From: Grimontia hollisae CIP 101886
GTDB lineage: Bacteria; Pseudomonadota; Gammaproteobacteria; Enterobacterales; Vibrionaceae
DNA length: 64,000 bases
Assembly (NCBI RefSeq): GCF_000176515.1
Contig: NZ_ADAQ01000012.1
Span: 124,001 to 188,000 of the forward strand
Direction: 5' to 3'
The notes beneath the pieces were generated by a model, which was not told where the DNA came from, made no database searches, and saw only the letters and a program-made list of their open reading frames with translations. A program made the translations under genes and the position numbers. This document shows positions 26,739 to 34,741 of the stretch, piece after piece (the stretch's first letter is position 1; every line of letters starts with the position of its first letter).

Positions 26739-27431
26739 ATGAATTCCTTTGATTTTGATGTCCCCGTTTCATGCGTGATCTTCGACTGTGATGGCACACT
26801 GGTTGACAGTGAAATCTTGTCACACCAAGCCATTGTCGAGATATTTGCACAATATGGCGTAACACTGGATTTGCAGGAGTGTCTGGACAATTTCCAGGGC
26901 GGAAAACTGGCAGATGTCCTCATCCAGACCTGTGAACGGTATGGGCTATCTATCTCTATTGATGAATTAGAGCGACTTTATCGCAAGAAATGCAAAGTCC
27001 TGTTCAGTGAGCATCTCAATCCGATTGAAGGTGTGCCGGAATTGCTCGACACGCTGAAGAAAGTAGGGATTGATATGTGTGTGGCTTCTAACGGCCCGGT
27101 CAGCAAAATGGCGTTGTCACTTGAAATGACAGGCTTGCTGCACTATTTCCGCGATCATTTATACAGCGCCTTTGATGCCAACAGTTGGAAACCTGCGCCG
27201 GATTTGCTTCATTATACGGCGATGAATATGGCGGTATTAACGCAGGAATGTCTATTTGTAGATGATACGGTATTGGGCGTACAGGCTGGCATCAATGCAG
27301 GTATGCGCACGATCTATTTTAACCCTCACCAGAAAGCACCGATTGATGACCCTTTAGTGATTTCCGTGTCCTCAATGAAAGAGCTGCAGGCGCTGATGGA
27401 ACGGCTGCCCCTGTCTGACTGTTGGGCCTAG
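26739..27431 (+). CDS. HAD-family phosphatase (YieH/phosphoglycolate phosphatase-like)
   Basis: A 230-residue cytoplasmic hydrolase with all HAD motifs: the nucleophile loop VIFDCDGTLVDSE (Asp17, Asp19), motif II MCVASNGPVSK, the Lys of motif III in SWKPAPDLL and motif IV LFVDDTVLGVQAG. The helical cap lies between motifs I and II. Closest in pattern to YieH-type sugar-phosphate phosphatases, but the substrate is not predictable. Monocistronic by appearance. Confidence 0.85.
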   Translation: MNSFDFDVPVSCVIFDCDGTLVDSEILSHQAIVEIFAQYGVTLDLQECLDNFQGGKLADVLIQTCERYGLSISIDELERLYRKKCKVLFSEHLNPIEGVPELLDTLKKVGIDMCVASNGPVSKMALSLEMTGLLHYFRDHLYSAFDANSWKPAPDLLHYTAMNMAVLTQECLFVDDTVLGVQAGINAGMRTIYFNPHQKAPIDDPLVISVSSMKELQALMERLPLSDCWA

Positions 27432-27508
27432 CTCCCCCGGAAACCGGATCTTGTATTGACAACGTCATGGATGGAGATTGTCAGCAGCTATCACGTAAGA
27501 ATGCACAA

Positions 27509-27531
27509 AAAGGGACGCGATGCGTCCCTTT
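27509..27531 (-). terminator. Terminator of putP
   Basis: A perfect 10-bp stem, AAAGGGACGC/GCGTCCCTTT, with a 3-base loop. On the minus strand it is followed by TTTTTG, and it starts 25 bases beyond the putP stop. Confidence 0.85.
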
Positions 27532-27555
27532 CAATGTGGCTTCTAAGCGTCAGGA

Positions 27556-29052
27556 TTACGGCAGGGTTTTCAGGCTCTGCGCATAATCATCAAATTTCTG
27601 CATCACCGTCTCTTTGGCACCGCCCGTCATTTTACTCACCACAATGATAGAGATTGCAGCAAGGATAAAGCCGGGGACGATTTCATACAGATCGAAAATA
27701 CCGCCCGTCAACTGTTTCCAGACCACAACCGTCACGCCACCGATGATCACCCCCGCCAGTGCACCATTGCGATTCATGTCTTTCCAAAAAAGGCTCAACA
27801 GCAAAGCCGGACCAAATGCTGCACCAAAACCTGCCCAGGCATACGAAACCAGACCCAGTACAGAACTTTCAGGGTTCATCGCCAGCATCAGTGCAATGAT
27901 GGAAATACCAATCACGGCGAGACGACCTACCATGACGACTTCTTTGGCTGTCGCATTGGGGCGAAACACTTGCTTGTAGAAATCTTCTGCCAGCGCAGAG
28001 GAAGAAACCAGCAGTTGGGAGTCTGCGGTACTCATGACTGCCGCCAGAATCGCCGCCAGCAGAATACCAGCAATCACTGGGTGGAAAACGGCATTCACCA
28101 GATACATAAAGATGGTTTCACCATCCGCCAGCTCACCGCCCAAGTGTTGGTCAACATACAGAATGCCAACCAGGCCAATCAGGACTGCACCGGCCATTGA
28201 GACCGCACTCCAACCCACCGCGATACGACGTGCAGTGGTGATATCCGCGTTGCTGCGGGTTGCCTGAAAACGTGCCAGAATATGCGGCTGGCCAAAATAG
28301 CCTAGCCCCCATGCGACCAGCGATAAAATAGCTACTGCCGTCAGCGGTTCACCGCTTACATCACGCCACAGCGTCAAAAGTTCAGGGTTTTTGTTCTCCA
28401 GCGCACCCGTTAATCCGGTAAATGCACCATCCATTGTAGCAATGGGGACAATCATCAATGCCGCCGCCATCAGCAGCCCCTGCACCAAATCCGTCCATGA
28501 TACCGCAAGAAAACCACCAAACAGGGTATACGACACCACACAAGCAGTGCCAATGATCACCGCGGTGGTGTATTCAATGCCAAATACCGTTTCAAACAGT
28601 TTACCGCCTGCCACCAAACCAGAGCTGGTGTAGAAAAGGAAGAACAGCAAAATGAAGAAGGCAGAAATTGTCTGGAGCAACTTGGAATTGTCTTCAAAAC
28701 GACGGGACAGAAATTCTGGAATAGTCAGTGCATTATCAACTTCGATACTGTAAGTACGAAGGCGCTTGGCGCAGACCAGCCAGTTCAAGTAAGTACCCGC
28801 TAACAAACCGCCGGCCAGCCACAGGGATTCAATATCCGCAGCATAGGCATACCCCGGCAAACCCAGCAGCAGCCAGCCGCTCATGTCTGACGCACCGGCT
28901 GACAAAGCTGCTGGCCAGGGGCCCAATGAACGCCCGCCAAGGAAGTAGTCTTCAGAGTTGGATGTGCGCTTGTAGGCATACACGCCAATCGCAAGCATGA
29001 GAATCAGGTACACGATAAACGTGGCGCTGATTGCAAAGCTGTTTTCAATCAT
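27556..29052 (-). CDS. putP: Sodium/proline symporter
   Basis: A 498-residue SSS-family transporter with about 13 membrane spans. It starts MIENSFAISATFIVYLILML (GAGGG ahead of the ATG at 29052). PutP hallmarks include SLGPWPAALSAGASDMSGWLL, the Na-binding region, LPGYAYAAD, GLGYFGQPHILARFQA and STADSQLLVSSSALAEDFY. It imports proline with Na+. It lies downstream of putA on the same strand after a 150-bp gap and ends in its own terminator, so it is both part of the put locus and separately transcribable. Confidence 0.95.
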   Translation of the reverse strand: MIENSFAISATFIVYLILMLAIGVYAYKRTSNSEDYFLGGRSLGPWPAALSAGASDMSGWLLLGLPGYAYAADIESLWLAGGLLAGTYLNWLVCAKRLRTYSIEVDNALTIPEFLSRRFEDNSKLLQTISAFFILLFFLFYTSSGLVAGGKLFETVFGIEYTTAVIIGTACVVSYTLFGGFLAVSWTDLVQGLLMAAALMIVPIATMDGAFTGLTGALENKNPELLTLWRDVSGEPLTAVAILSLVAWGLGYFGQPHILARFQATRSNADITTARRIAVGWSAVSMAGAVLIGLVGILYVDQHLGGELADGETIFMYLVNAVFHPVIAGILLAAILAAVMSTADSQLLVSSSALAEDFYKQVFRPNATAKEVVMVGRLAVIGISIIALMLAMNPESSVLGLVSYAWAGFGAAFGPALLLSLFWKDMNRNGALAGVIIGGVTVVVWKQLTGGIFDLYEIVPGFILAAISIIVVSKMTGGAKETVMQKFDDYAQSLKTLP

Positions 29053-29203
29053 ATTTTTTCCCTCAATAACAAGACACAAAAAGTGGGGCCAAAGGCCCCA
29101 GGTGCCTAATTCCGATTGATGAATACCCTCAAGAGCACCTACCCAATAGTCTTTGCCACGTAAGCAAAGCACCGATGGCGTTGTTCCGTCAGGTTACTTG
29201 GAT

Positions 29204-29941
29204 TTAATGTTCTCCACTGCCAAGTTCCAGCAAGGTAGCATTGCCCCCTACCGCAGTGACGTTGATGGTTCTTGTCCGCTCGGTGATGAAGCGGAGCAAA
29301 TAGGTTGGCGACGCGACCAAGTGCAGATGTGTAGCATTGTCTTCAGCGACAAACTGCACCAACACCCCGTCACGGGCCGCCAGTTTCCGGTTAATGGCTA
29401 TCAGATTTTCAGGCACCGCAACCGCTGCCACACCGCAAATGGGTGCAGATTCAATGGCGCCTGGTTTGTGTGCCTCATTCAACACACAAACCAGACGGTT
29501 TGGTGCGCCAGTTTTAATCAGATCGCCAATCAAGGCGTCAGTTTCATGGGCCAGCGCTTCCGGTACAGCCAGCATGGCGCAATTGCCTGCCACCAATGCA
29601 GCAGCCAGCTGACCGGCCAGTGATGTCACTGACAGGGAAGCATCGCCGGTCACCAGGAACAAACCACGGCCTGCAGTGTAAAGATCATTACTCTCCCCTG
29701 TTGGCCCCGGCATGTCATGGACGTTCGCCAGTAACCTTTCTGCCTGCGCCAACTGGAAGCGGATCAGATCTGCTGCTGGCTGAAATGACTCCCCACGCAG
29801 GGCAATGTTGTCCGCCCAGGTATCCAGCAACGCTTTGCGTGCCATCACACCCAGACCATTCCATTCTTCCCACACCGCCAGACTCTGGGCTACTAAGTGA
29901 TTGACCTCATTCATTGTCTGCACTCCTTTTGCCATGCTCAT
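29204..29941 (-). CDS. Stand-alone ALDH-superfamily domain matching the C-terminal domain of long PutA
   Basis: A 245-residue protein that looks like part of an aldehyde dehydrogenase (LAGQLAAALVAGNCAMLAVPEALA; GAPNRLVCVLNEAHKPGAIESAP) but lacks the catalytic Cys region. Its C-terminus carries RTRTINVTAVGGNATLLELG, the conserved C-terminal motif that in trifunctional PutAs completes the substrate channel. The ATG overlaps the stop of putA by 4 bp. It is most simply the C-terminal domain of a long PutA made as a separate subunit that probably docks onto PutA (inference). Confidence 0.75.
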   Translation of the reverse strand: MSMAKGVQTMNEVNHLVAQSLAVWEEWNGLGVMARKALLDTWADNIALRGESFQPAADLIRFQLAQAERLLANVHDMPGPTGESNDLYTAGRGLFLVTGDASLSVTSLAGQLAAALVAGNCAMLAVPEALAHETDALIGDLIKTGAPNRLVCVLNEAHKPGAIESAPICGVAAVAVPENLIAINRKLAARDGVLVQFVAEDNATHLHLVASPTYLLRFITERTRTINVTAVGGNATLLELGSGEH

Positions 29942-32900
29942 GCCACCACCTCCTCTTTGGTGAAGCGGTAGAGGTAGTGCGGACCGCCTGCTTTTGGCCC
30001 GGTGCCGGACAGTCCCTGCCCGCCAAACGGCTGGACACCAACGACCGCCCCCACCTGATCACGGTTGATGTAGCAGTTACCAACCCTGGCGCGGGATTCA
30101 ATATGGTGGTAGGTGGTTTCGTTGCGGCTGTGTACACCCAGCGTCAAGCCGAAACCTGCGTTATTGATGTCATCAATCACACTGTCGAGTTGGTCAGCGT
30201 GGTAACGCACCACATGCAGGATTGGCCCAAAGTGTTCTTCAGAAAGCTGGGAAATACTGTCAATTTCAAACGCAACCGGTGCAATGTAAGTACCAACACG
30301 GGTTTCGCTGTTCATCGGTGCCTTGGCAATAAATTTGCTGGTTTTGAACAGTTCGTTGATATGGTTTTGCAGTTTCGCCTGCGCAGTTTCATCAATGACC
30401 GGGCCAACATCTGTCGAATGCAGATAAGGCAGGCCAATGCGCATTTCCGCCATTGCTCCCTTGATTAAGTTAATGATGCGGTCGGCCACATCTTCCTGAA
30501 CATAAAGCACACGAAGCGCCGAACAGCGCTGCCCGGCAGATGCAAATGCAGAACGGAGGACATCACGCACCACCTGTTCCGGGAGTGCGGTACTGTCAAC
30601 AATCATTGCATTCTGGCCACCGGTTTCAGCAATAAACGGTACCGGCAAAGCATCACGGGAGGCTAATGTGCGGTTAATGCGTTGCGCAGTGGGTGTCGAG
30701 CCGGTAAAGGCGACACCGGCGATGCTGTCATCACCGGTCAATAGGCTGCCAATGTCTGCACCGCTGCCTGGTAACAGCTGGACAACACCTGCGGGAATAC
30801 CGGTTTCAAGCAACAGCTCAATGGTACGGAACGCAATCAGGGATGTTTGTTCTGCCGGCTTGGCGACCACGGTATTCCCGGTTACCAATGCGGCGGCAAC
30901 CTGACCGATAAATATCGCCAGCGGGAAGTTCCACGGACTGATACAGGTGAAAACACCCCGCCCTTCACGGCGCAGCGTGACGCGCTGGCCATCAAAACGG
31001 GTAAAAGTTTGCAGATCGTTCTCAATTTTTTCAGCCTGCAGTGGGTAATAACGCAGGAAATCAACCGCTTCACGCACTTCATCAATGCTGTCGTGAATCG
31101 TCTTGCCCGCTTCACGGTGACATAGCGCCACCAGCTCACCCAAGTTCTCTTCCAGCTTGTCCGCCAGCTTAAGTAAGTACTCACCTCGTTCCTTGGCAGA
31201 CAATACTCGCCATGCATCAACATTATCCGCTGCCACTTTCAGCGCAGCTTTCGCCTGCTCCTGTGTCGTCCAGTTTAGCTCCCCCACTTTCAGGCGGTGA
31301 TCATAAGGTGCGACAACAATGTGCTGACTGCCGGTGAAGCGCTCACCATTGATGATCGGCCCCGCCTGCCAGGTTGTTTCCATAAACGCCTGTACTTTGG
31401 CGTTATAAACCTGCCATTCACTTTCAATATCCACCGCCACACCTTTTGAGTTGGTGCGTTCTTCACCGAAAATGGCCTCCGGCATCGGAATACGGGGGTT
31501 ATGCAGGGTTGGTCGCGATGTCAGGATATCGACCGGGTGCTGGGTCAAGTCGCTGACCGGGCAGGCCGCATCGACCAGACGGTGAACAAATGAACTGTTG
31601 GCACCGTTTTCAAGCAGGCGACGCACCAGATAAGGCAGCAGATCTTTATGGCTGCCTACCGGCGCGTAAATACGTACAGGCTGACTAAACATGTCTTTGG
31701 CGTGGTTGTAAAGCGCATCCCCCATGCCATGCAGGCGCTGGAATTCATAGTTGTCGTGGCAAGCCATGGCTTTTACAGCAGACACCGTGTGAGCATTGTG
31801 GCTGGCAAACTGCGGATAGATCAGGCCGTTGACGTGTTCTGAAAGAAGAAAACGTGCACAGGCAAGGTACGCCACGTCCGTACCTTCCTTACGGGTGTAA
31901 ACGGGATAACCGGGCAGTCCTCCCTGCTGCGCAAGTTTGATTTCACTGTCCCAGTACGCGCCTTTAACCAGCCGCATCGGGATAACCGTGCTGTTTTCTT
32001 TTGCCAGTGCCGCCAGCCAGACAATCACTGGCAGCGCACGCTTGGAGTACGCCTGCACGACCAACCCAAACTGTCCCCAGCCTTTAATGTCTTCATGGAT
32101 AAACAATTTTTCAAAAAGCTTAAGGGAGAGTTCAAGGCGGTCTGCTTCTTCCGCATCAATGGTGATCGCGACATTCAGTTCCCGGGCCCGTTTTAAAAGA
32201 CGCAGCACAATGTTGAACAGCTCATCCATAACGCGATCTTCGTTCGCCACTTCATAGCGGGGATGCAGGGCAGACAGCTTGATAGACACGGAAAGAGAAG
32301 GACCAGTGCCAATGTTGAGCTGGGTGGCGACGGTTTCGATGGCCTGCATGTAGTCATCGAAGTATTTCTTCGCATCCTGCATGGTCAACGCAGCCTCACC
32401 CAGCATATCGAACGAGTAGGTAAACCCTTTCTTACGCTGCGATTCACCGTTTTTTAACGCTTCATTGATTGAACGACCCAGCACAAACTGGTGCCCCATG
32501 ACTTTCATCGCCTGATGCATAGCCTGGCGGATCACGGGCTCAGACATCTTGTTCACCAAGCGGTTTAGCACTTTGGTCGAGCCACCTTCCTTGCGTTCAT
32601 CGATGCTCACCACTTTCCCGGTCAGTAACAACCCCCAGGTTGAGGCATTCACAAACAGGGAATCAGAGTTTTTCAGGTGGGCTTTCCAATCCGCCACCGA
32701 GAGTTTGTCGCGGATCAGCGCGTCTGCCGTTCTGGCATCAGGAATACGCATTAGTGCTTCTGCCAGACACATCAGCAAAATCCCTTCGCGGGTATCCAGG
32801 CTGTATTCCAGCAATAAGGCATCAATCATTTGTACTGCGGTTTTATCGGCGCGAACGCGCTCAATCAACTCTGCCGCTTCACGCTCAGTCACTGTGCGTT

Positions 32901-33045
32901 CCTGATCCGTTGGGGTGGCCAGCGGCAACAGTGATCCCAATAACGCACTTTCGTCCACGCAGTAGTGGGCAGAAATATGCGGCCACAGAGCAGACACCGG
33001 TTGCTCAAGGTAGCTTGGCACCAGTACATCGGTCGCTTTGAACAT
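29938..33045 (-). CDS. putA: Bifunctional proline dehydrogenase / L-glutamate-gamma-semialdehyde dehydrogenase
   Basis: About 1,035 residues. Helical arm and PRODH barrel (FAD): VSIKLSALHPRYE, TIDAEEADRLELSL, RLVKGAYWDSEIK and the substrate-site region PYLVRRLLENGANSSFVH. P5C dehydrogenase domain: FTCISPWNFPLAIFIGQVAA, GVAFTGSTPTAQ, FIAETGGQNAMIV (Glu) and SAGQRCSALRVLYV (catalytic Cys). It oxidises proline to glutamate at the membrane. There is no N-terminal ribbon-helix-helix, so unlike E. coli PutA it cannot autorepress put; the AraC-type gene next door is the likely regulator. The start MFKATDVL at 33045 follows GAGAGG. Confidence 0.95.
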   Translation of the reverse strand: MFKATDVLVPSYLEQPVSALWPHISAHYCVDESALLGSLLPLATPTDQERTVTEREAAELIERVRADKTAVQMIDALLLEYSLDTREGILLMCLAEALMRIPDARTADALIRDKLSVADWKAHLKNSDSLFVNASTWGLLLTGKVVSIDERKEGGSTKVLNRLVNKMSEPVIRQAMHQAMKVMGHQFVLGRSINEALKNGESQRKKGFTYSFDMLGEAALTMQDAKKYFDDYMQAIETVATQLNIGTGPSLSVSIKLSALHPRYEVANEDRVMDELFNIVLRLLKRARELNVAITIDAEEADRLELSLKLFEKLFIHEDIKGWGQFGLVVQAYSKRALPVIVWLAALAKENSTVIPMRLVKGAYWDSEIKLAQQGGLPGYPVYTRKEGTDVAYLACARFLLSEHVNGLIYPQFASHNAHTVSAVKAMACHDNYEFQRLHGMGDALYNHAKDMFSQPVRIYAPVGSHKDLLPYLVRRLLENGANSSFVHRLVDAACPVSDLTQHPVDILTSRPTLHNPRIPMPEAIFGEERTNSKGVAVDIESEWQVYNAKVQAFMETTWQAGPIINGERFTGSQHIVVAPYDHRLKVGELNWTTQEQAKAALKVAADNVDAWRVLSAKERGEYLLKLADKLEENLGELVALCHREAGKTIHDSIDEVREAVDFLRYYPLQAEKIENDLQTFTRFDGQRVTLRREGRGVFTCISPWNFPLAIFIGQVAAALVTGNTVVAKPAEQTSLIAFRTIELLLETGIPAGVVQLLPGSGADIGSLLTGDDSIAGVAFTGSTPTAQRINRTLASRDALPVPFIAETGGQNAMIVDSTALPEQVVRDVLRSAFASAGQRCSALRVLYVQEDVADRIINLIKGAMAEMRIGLPYLHSTDVGPVIDETAQAKLQNHINELFKTSKFIAKAPMNSETRVGTYIAPVAFEIDSISQLSEEHFGPILHVVRYHADQLDSVIDDINNAGFGLTLGVHSRNETTYHHIESRARVGNCYINRDQVGAVVGVQPFGGQGLSGTGPKAGGPHYLYRFTKEEVVA

Positions 33046-33248
33046 AAGCAAATTCCTCTCTCCATTAACCACGAGGCAGTGGCATATGTTACTAACATGT
33101 TAGATTAACGACCGATTCTAGGTATGAGGTGGCAGGGCGTCTTTCAAAACCCTGCGGCATTATTGCAAAAAACTCCGATGATTAACAAACAGAGAACCGG
33201 GATTGGCATGCAACCTTAACAATTTTTTGCATCGGTTAATGATTTAGA

Positions 33249-34022
33249 TCAGTGTTGTTGGCGAAAACGGGAAGGAGAAATCCCGAAATAACGGGTAAAC
33301 GCAGTGGTAAAGCCGCTCTGGGACGAGAAGCCACAACTGTCGGAGATTTGCGCAAGGTTCAGTTCGCTGGACACCAAAAGATCCTGTGCCAACTCGAAAC
33401 GTTTTTTCAGTACATACTGATGCGGCGTTACACCCACCTGCGCCTTGAACAGCTGGTGAAACTGGCTTTCTGCGAGGAAGACTGAGCCAGCAAGTTGCGC
33501 CACCGTGATCTTACGGCTGATATGCTGGCGGATATATAAGTCGATAATGTCCATATTGAGGCGGTGCCCATGGCGACGCGGGGCAATCTGCTCTCGGAAA
33601 TGACGTTCCATCACACAAAGTAGGGTATCAGCACAAGCGCGCCCCAACCCGGCATCATCCGGATTGGCAACCATTTCTGCCGTCAATGCTTTCACCAGAG
33701 TCTGGGCCTGACTGTCCAGCTGAAAGTAAGCGTCGCGGGAAAAAAGACGCTCGACTTTCTCCTTCATGCTGGGCTCACTATGCAATACCGATTCAGGCAA
33801 ATTGATCACCAGAATTTCATTCTGGCCAACACCGGAAAACGCATGGAGCTCAGACTCAGAAACTAAACATCCCTGTCCCGGCCCGACAAGACTGCCGCGT
33901 CCGGAAAGTTCGAACTCTGTCTGGCCTTGCAACCCGATCACCACTTGTCTGTACTCGTGCGCATGCAGCGAGGGGTGATTAGGTAACACAATAACCTGCG
34001 AATGCTTTAGCTCGGATGCCAT
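33249..34022 (-). CDS. AraC-family regulator of the put locus (PutR-like)
   Basis: About 257 residues from the ATG at 34022. The N-terminal cupin-like effector domain contains LHAHEYRQVVIGLQGQTEFEL (the metal/ligand-type cupin pattern). The C-terminal double HTH shows KITVAQLAGSVFLAESQFHQLF and the second helix pair AQISDSCGFSSQSGFTTAFTRYFGISPSRFR. It lies upstream of putA in the same direction and takes the place of the missing DNA-binding domain of PutA, so a role as proline-responsive activator is likely (inference). The start is uncertain: no strong ribosome site, and an upstream in-frame extension exists to 34073. Confidence 0.8.
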   Translation of the reverse strand: MASELKHSQVIVLPNHPSLHAHEYRQVVIGLQGQTEFELSGRGSLVGPGQGCLVSESELHAFSGVGQNEILVINLPESVLHSEPSMKEKVERLFSRDAYFQLDSQAQTLVKALTAEMVANPDDAGLGRACADTLLCVMERHFREQIAPRRHGHRLNMDIIDLYIRQHISRKITVAQLAGSVFLAESQFHQLFKAQVGVTPHQYVLKKRFELAQDLLVSSELNLAQISDSCGFSSQSGFTTAFTRYFGISPSRFRQQH

Positions 34023-34097
34023 AGTTAACAATGATATCAATGAAATTGGTGCCATTGTGCCACGCAAGCACAAAATCCGAGAATAAAAATTGTATCG

Positions 34098-34350
34098 GAA
34101 AGATGATCAAGAGAGGGCTAAACTACGGAACGTGTCATTTCGACTTCAAAACTGTGCAAGATCTCAACAAGTTCAGTCTTGCTTCTAGGCTGAAATTCTG
34201 CATTCACTTGGCATCCGTTCATTACGTTTACTGTAACTTCATGTTCTAAAACAATTTTATCCCTTCCACTTCCGGATGCACATCATCGCTTGTTACTTGA
34301 TCATGCTTTCGATGAAACCCATGATTGATCTTTCCATGATCATCGTTCCG
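34098..34350. promoter_or_regulatory. Distal cluster of RctB-type iteron sites, about 24 kb from the origin
   Basis: Three sites fit the origin iteron pattern TGATCATNNTTNC. One is inverted with TGATCA at 34104-34109; two are forward with TGATCA at 34298-34303 (TTGATCATGCTTTC) and 34337-34342 (ATGATCATCGTTCC). Two decayed copies, CATCATCGCTT near 34281 and ATTGATCTTTCC near 34325, lie among them. A long-site copy is included at 34116-34147. All lie in the 720-bp gap between the put regulator and the SUMF1-fold gene. Extra RctB-binding loci away from the origin are known on V. cholerae chromosome 2; this cluster probably tunes RctB availability or replication (inference). Confidence 0.75.
34116..34147 (+). 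promoter_or_regulatory. 39-mer-like RctB inhibitory site, distal copy
   Basis: GGCTAAACTACGGAACGTGT followed by CATTTCGACTT matches the two long sites in the origin (TAC-GG block, then TGTCATTTCRACT) at the same spacing. It sits directly beside an inverted iteron. Confidence 0.65.
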
Positions 34351-34741
34351 GTGCAAAAGATCCTCTTCATTTCAAAGAAATTGATACCTTGTTCATATTA
34401 TTATCTGCAACTTAACTCAAGCGTCAAAATAATGACGAATTGCAATTAAAGGTGTCAATAATACGTTATTTTTATCGAGTAACCACTTTTGCTACAAAAT
34501 ATTTTCTAAAACAAAGAAAGAAGCTAAAATTTATCGAGTTATCAATCAAAAGATATGCGTTGAATAATGACGATAAACGTCAAATAATTAGTATCATAAG
34601 CAAGATAATTGGCATTTACGTGTTAATCTAGCAAACTGGGACAAAGCAAATAAATACCGAGTTTGTCAGGAAGTTGCAAACTGTATAAATATCTTGGCAC
34701 AAGGCCGGTGTTTATGATTTCTGAAAATAAGCAAGGGACAT
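34351..34741. other. AT-rich leader of the SUMF1-fold gene
   Basis: About 390 bp of low-GC sequence. It must contain the promoter of the downstream gene; AAGGGA sits just ahead of its ATG. A 63-codon open frame at 34440-34631 has no ribosome site or family motif. Confidence 0.35.

Noticed and set aside
26500-26865. 121-codon minus-strand frame ahead of the HAD phosphatase
   Set aside because: Overlaps the start of a well-supported gene on the other strand and has no family motif.
34440-34631. 63-codon open frame in the AT-rich gap before the SUMF1-fold gene
   Set aside because: No ribosome site, no recognisable motif, and composition simply follows the AT-rich intergenic sequence.
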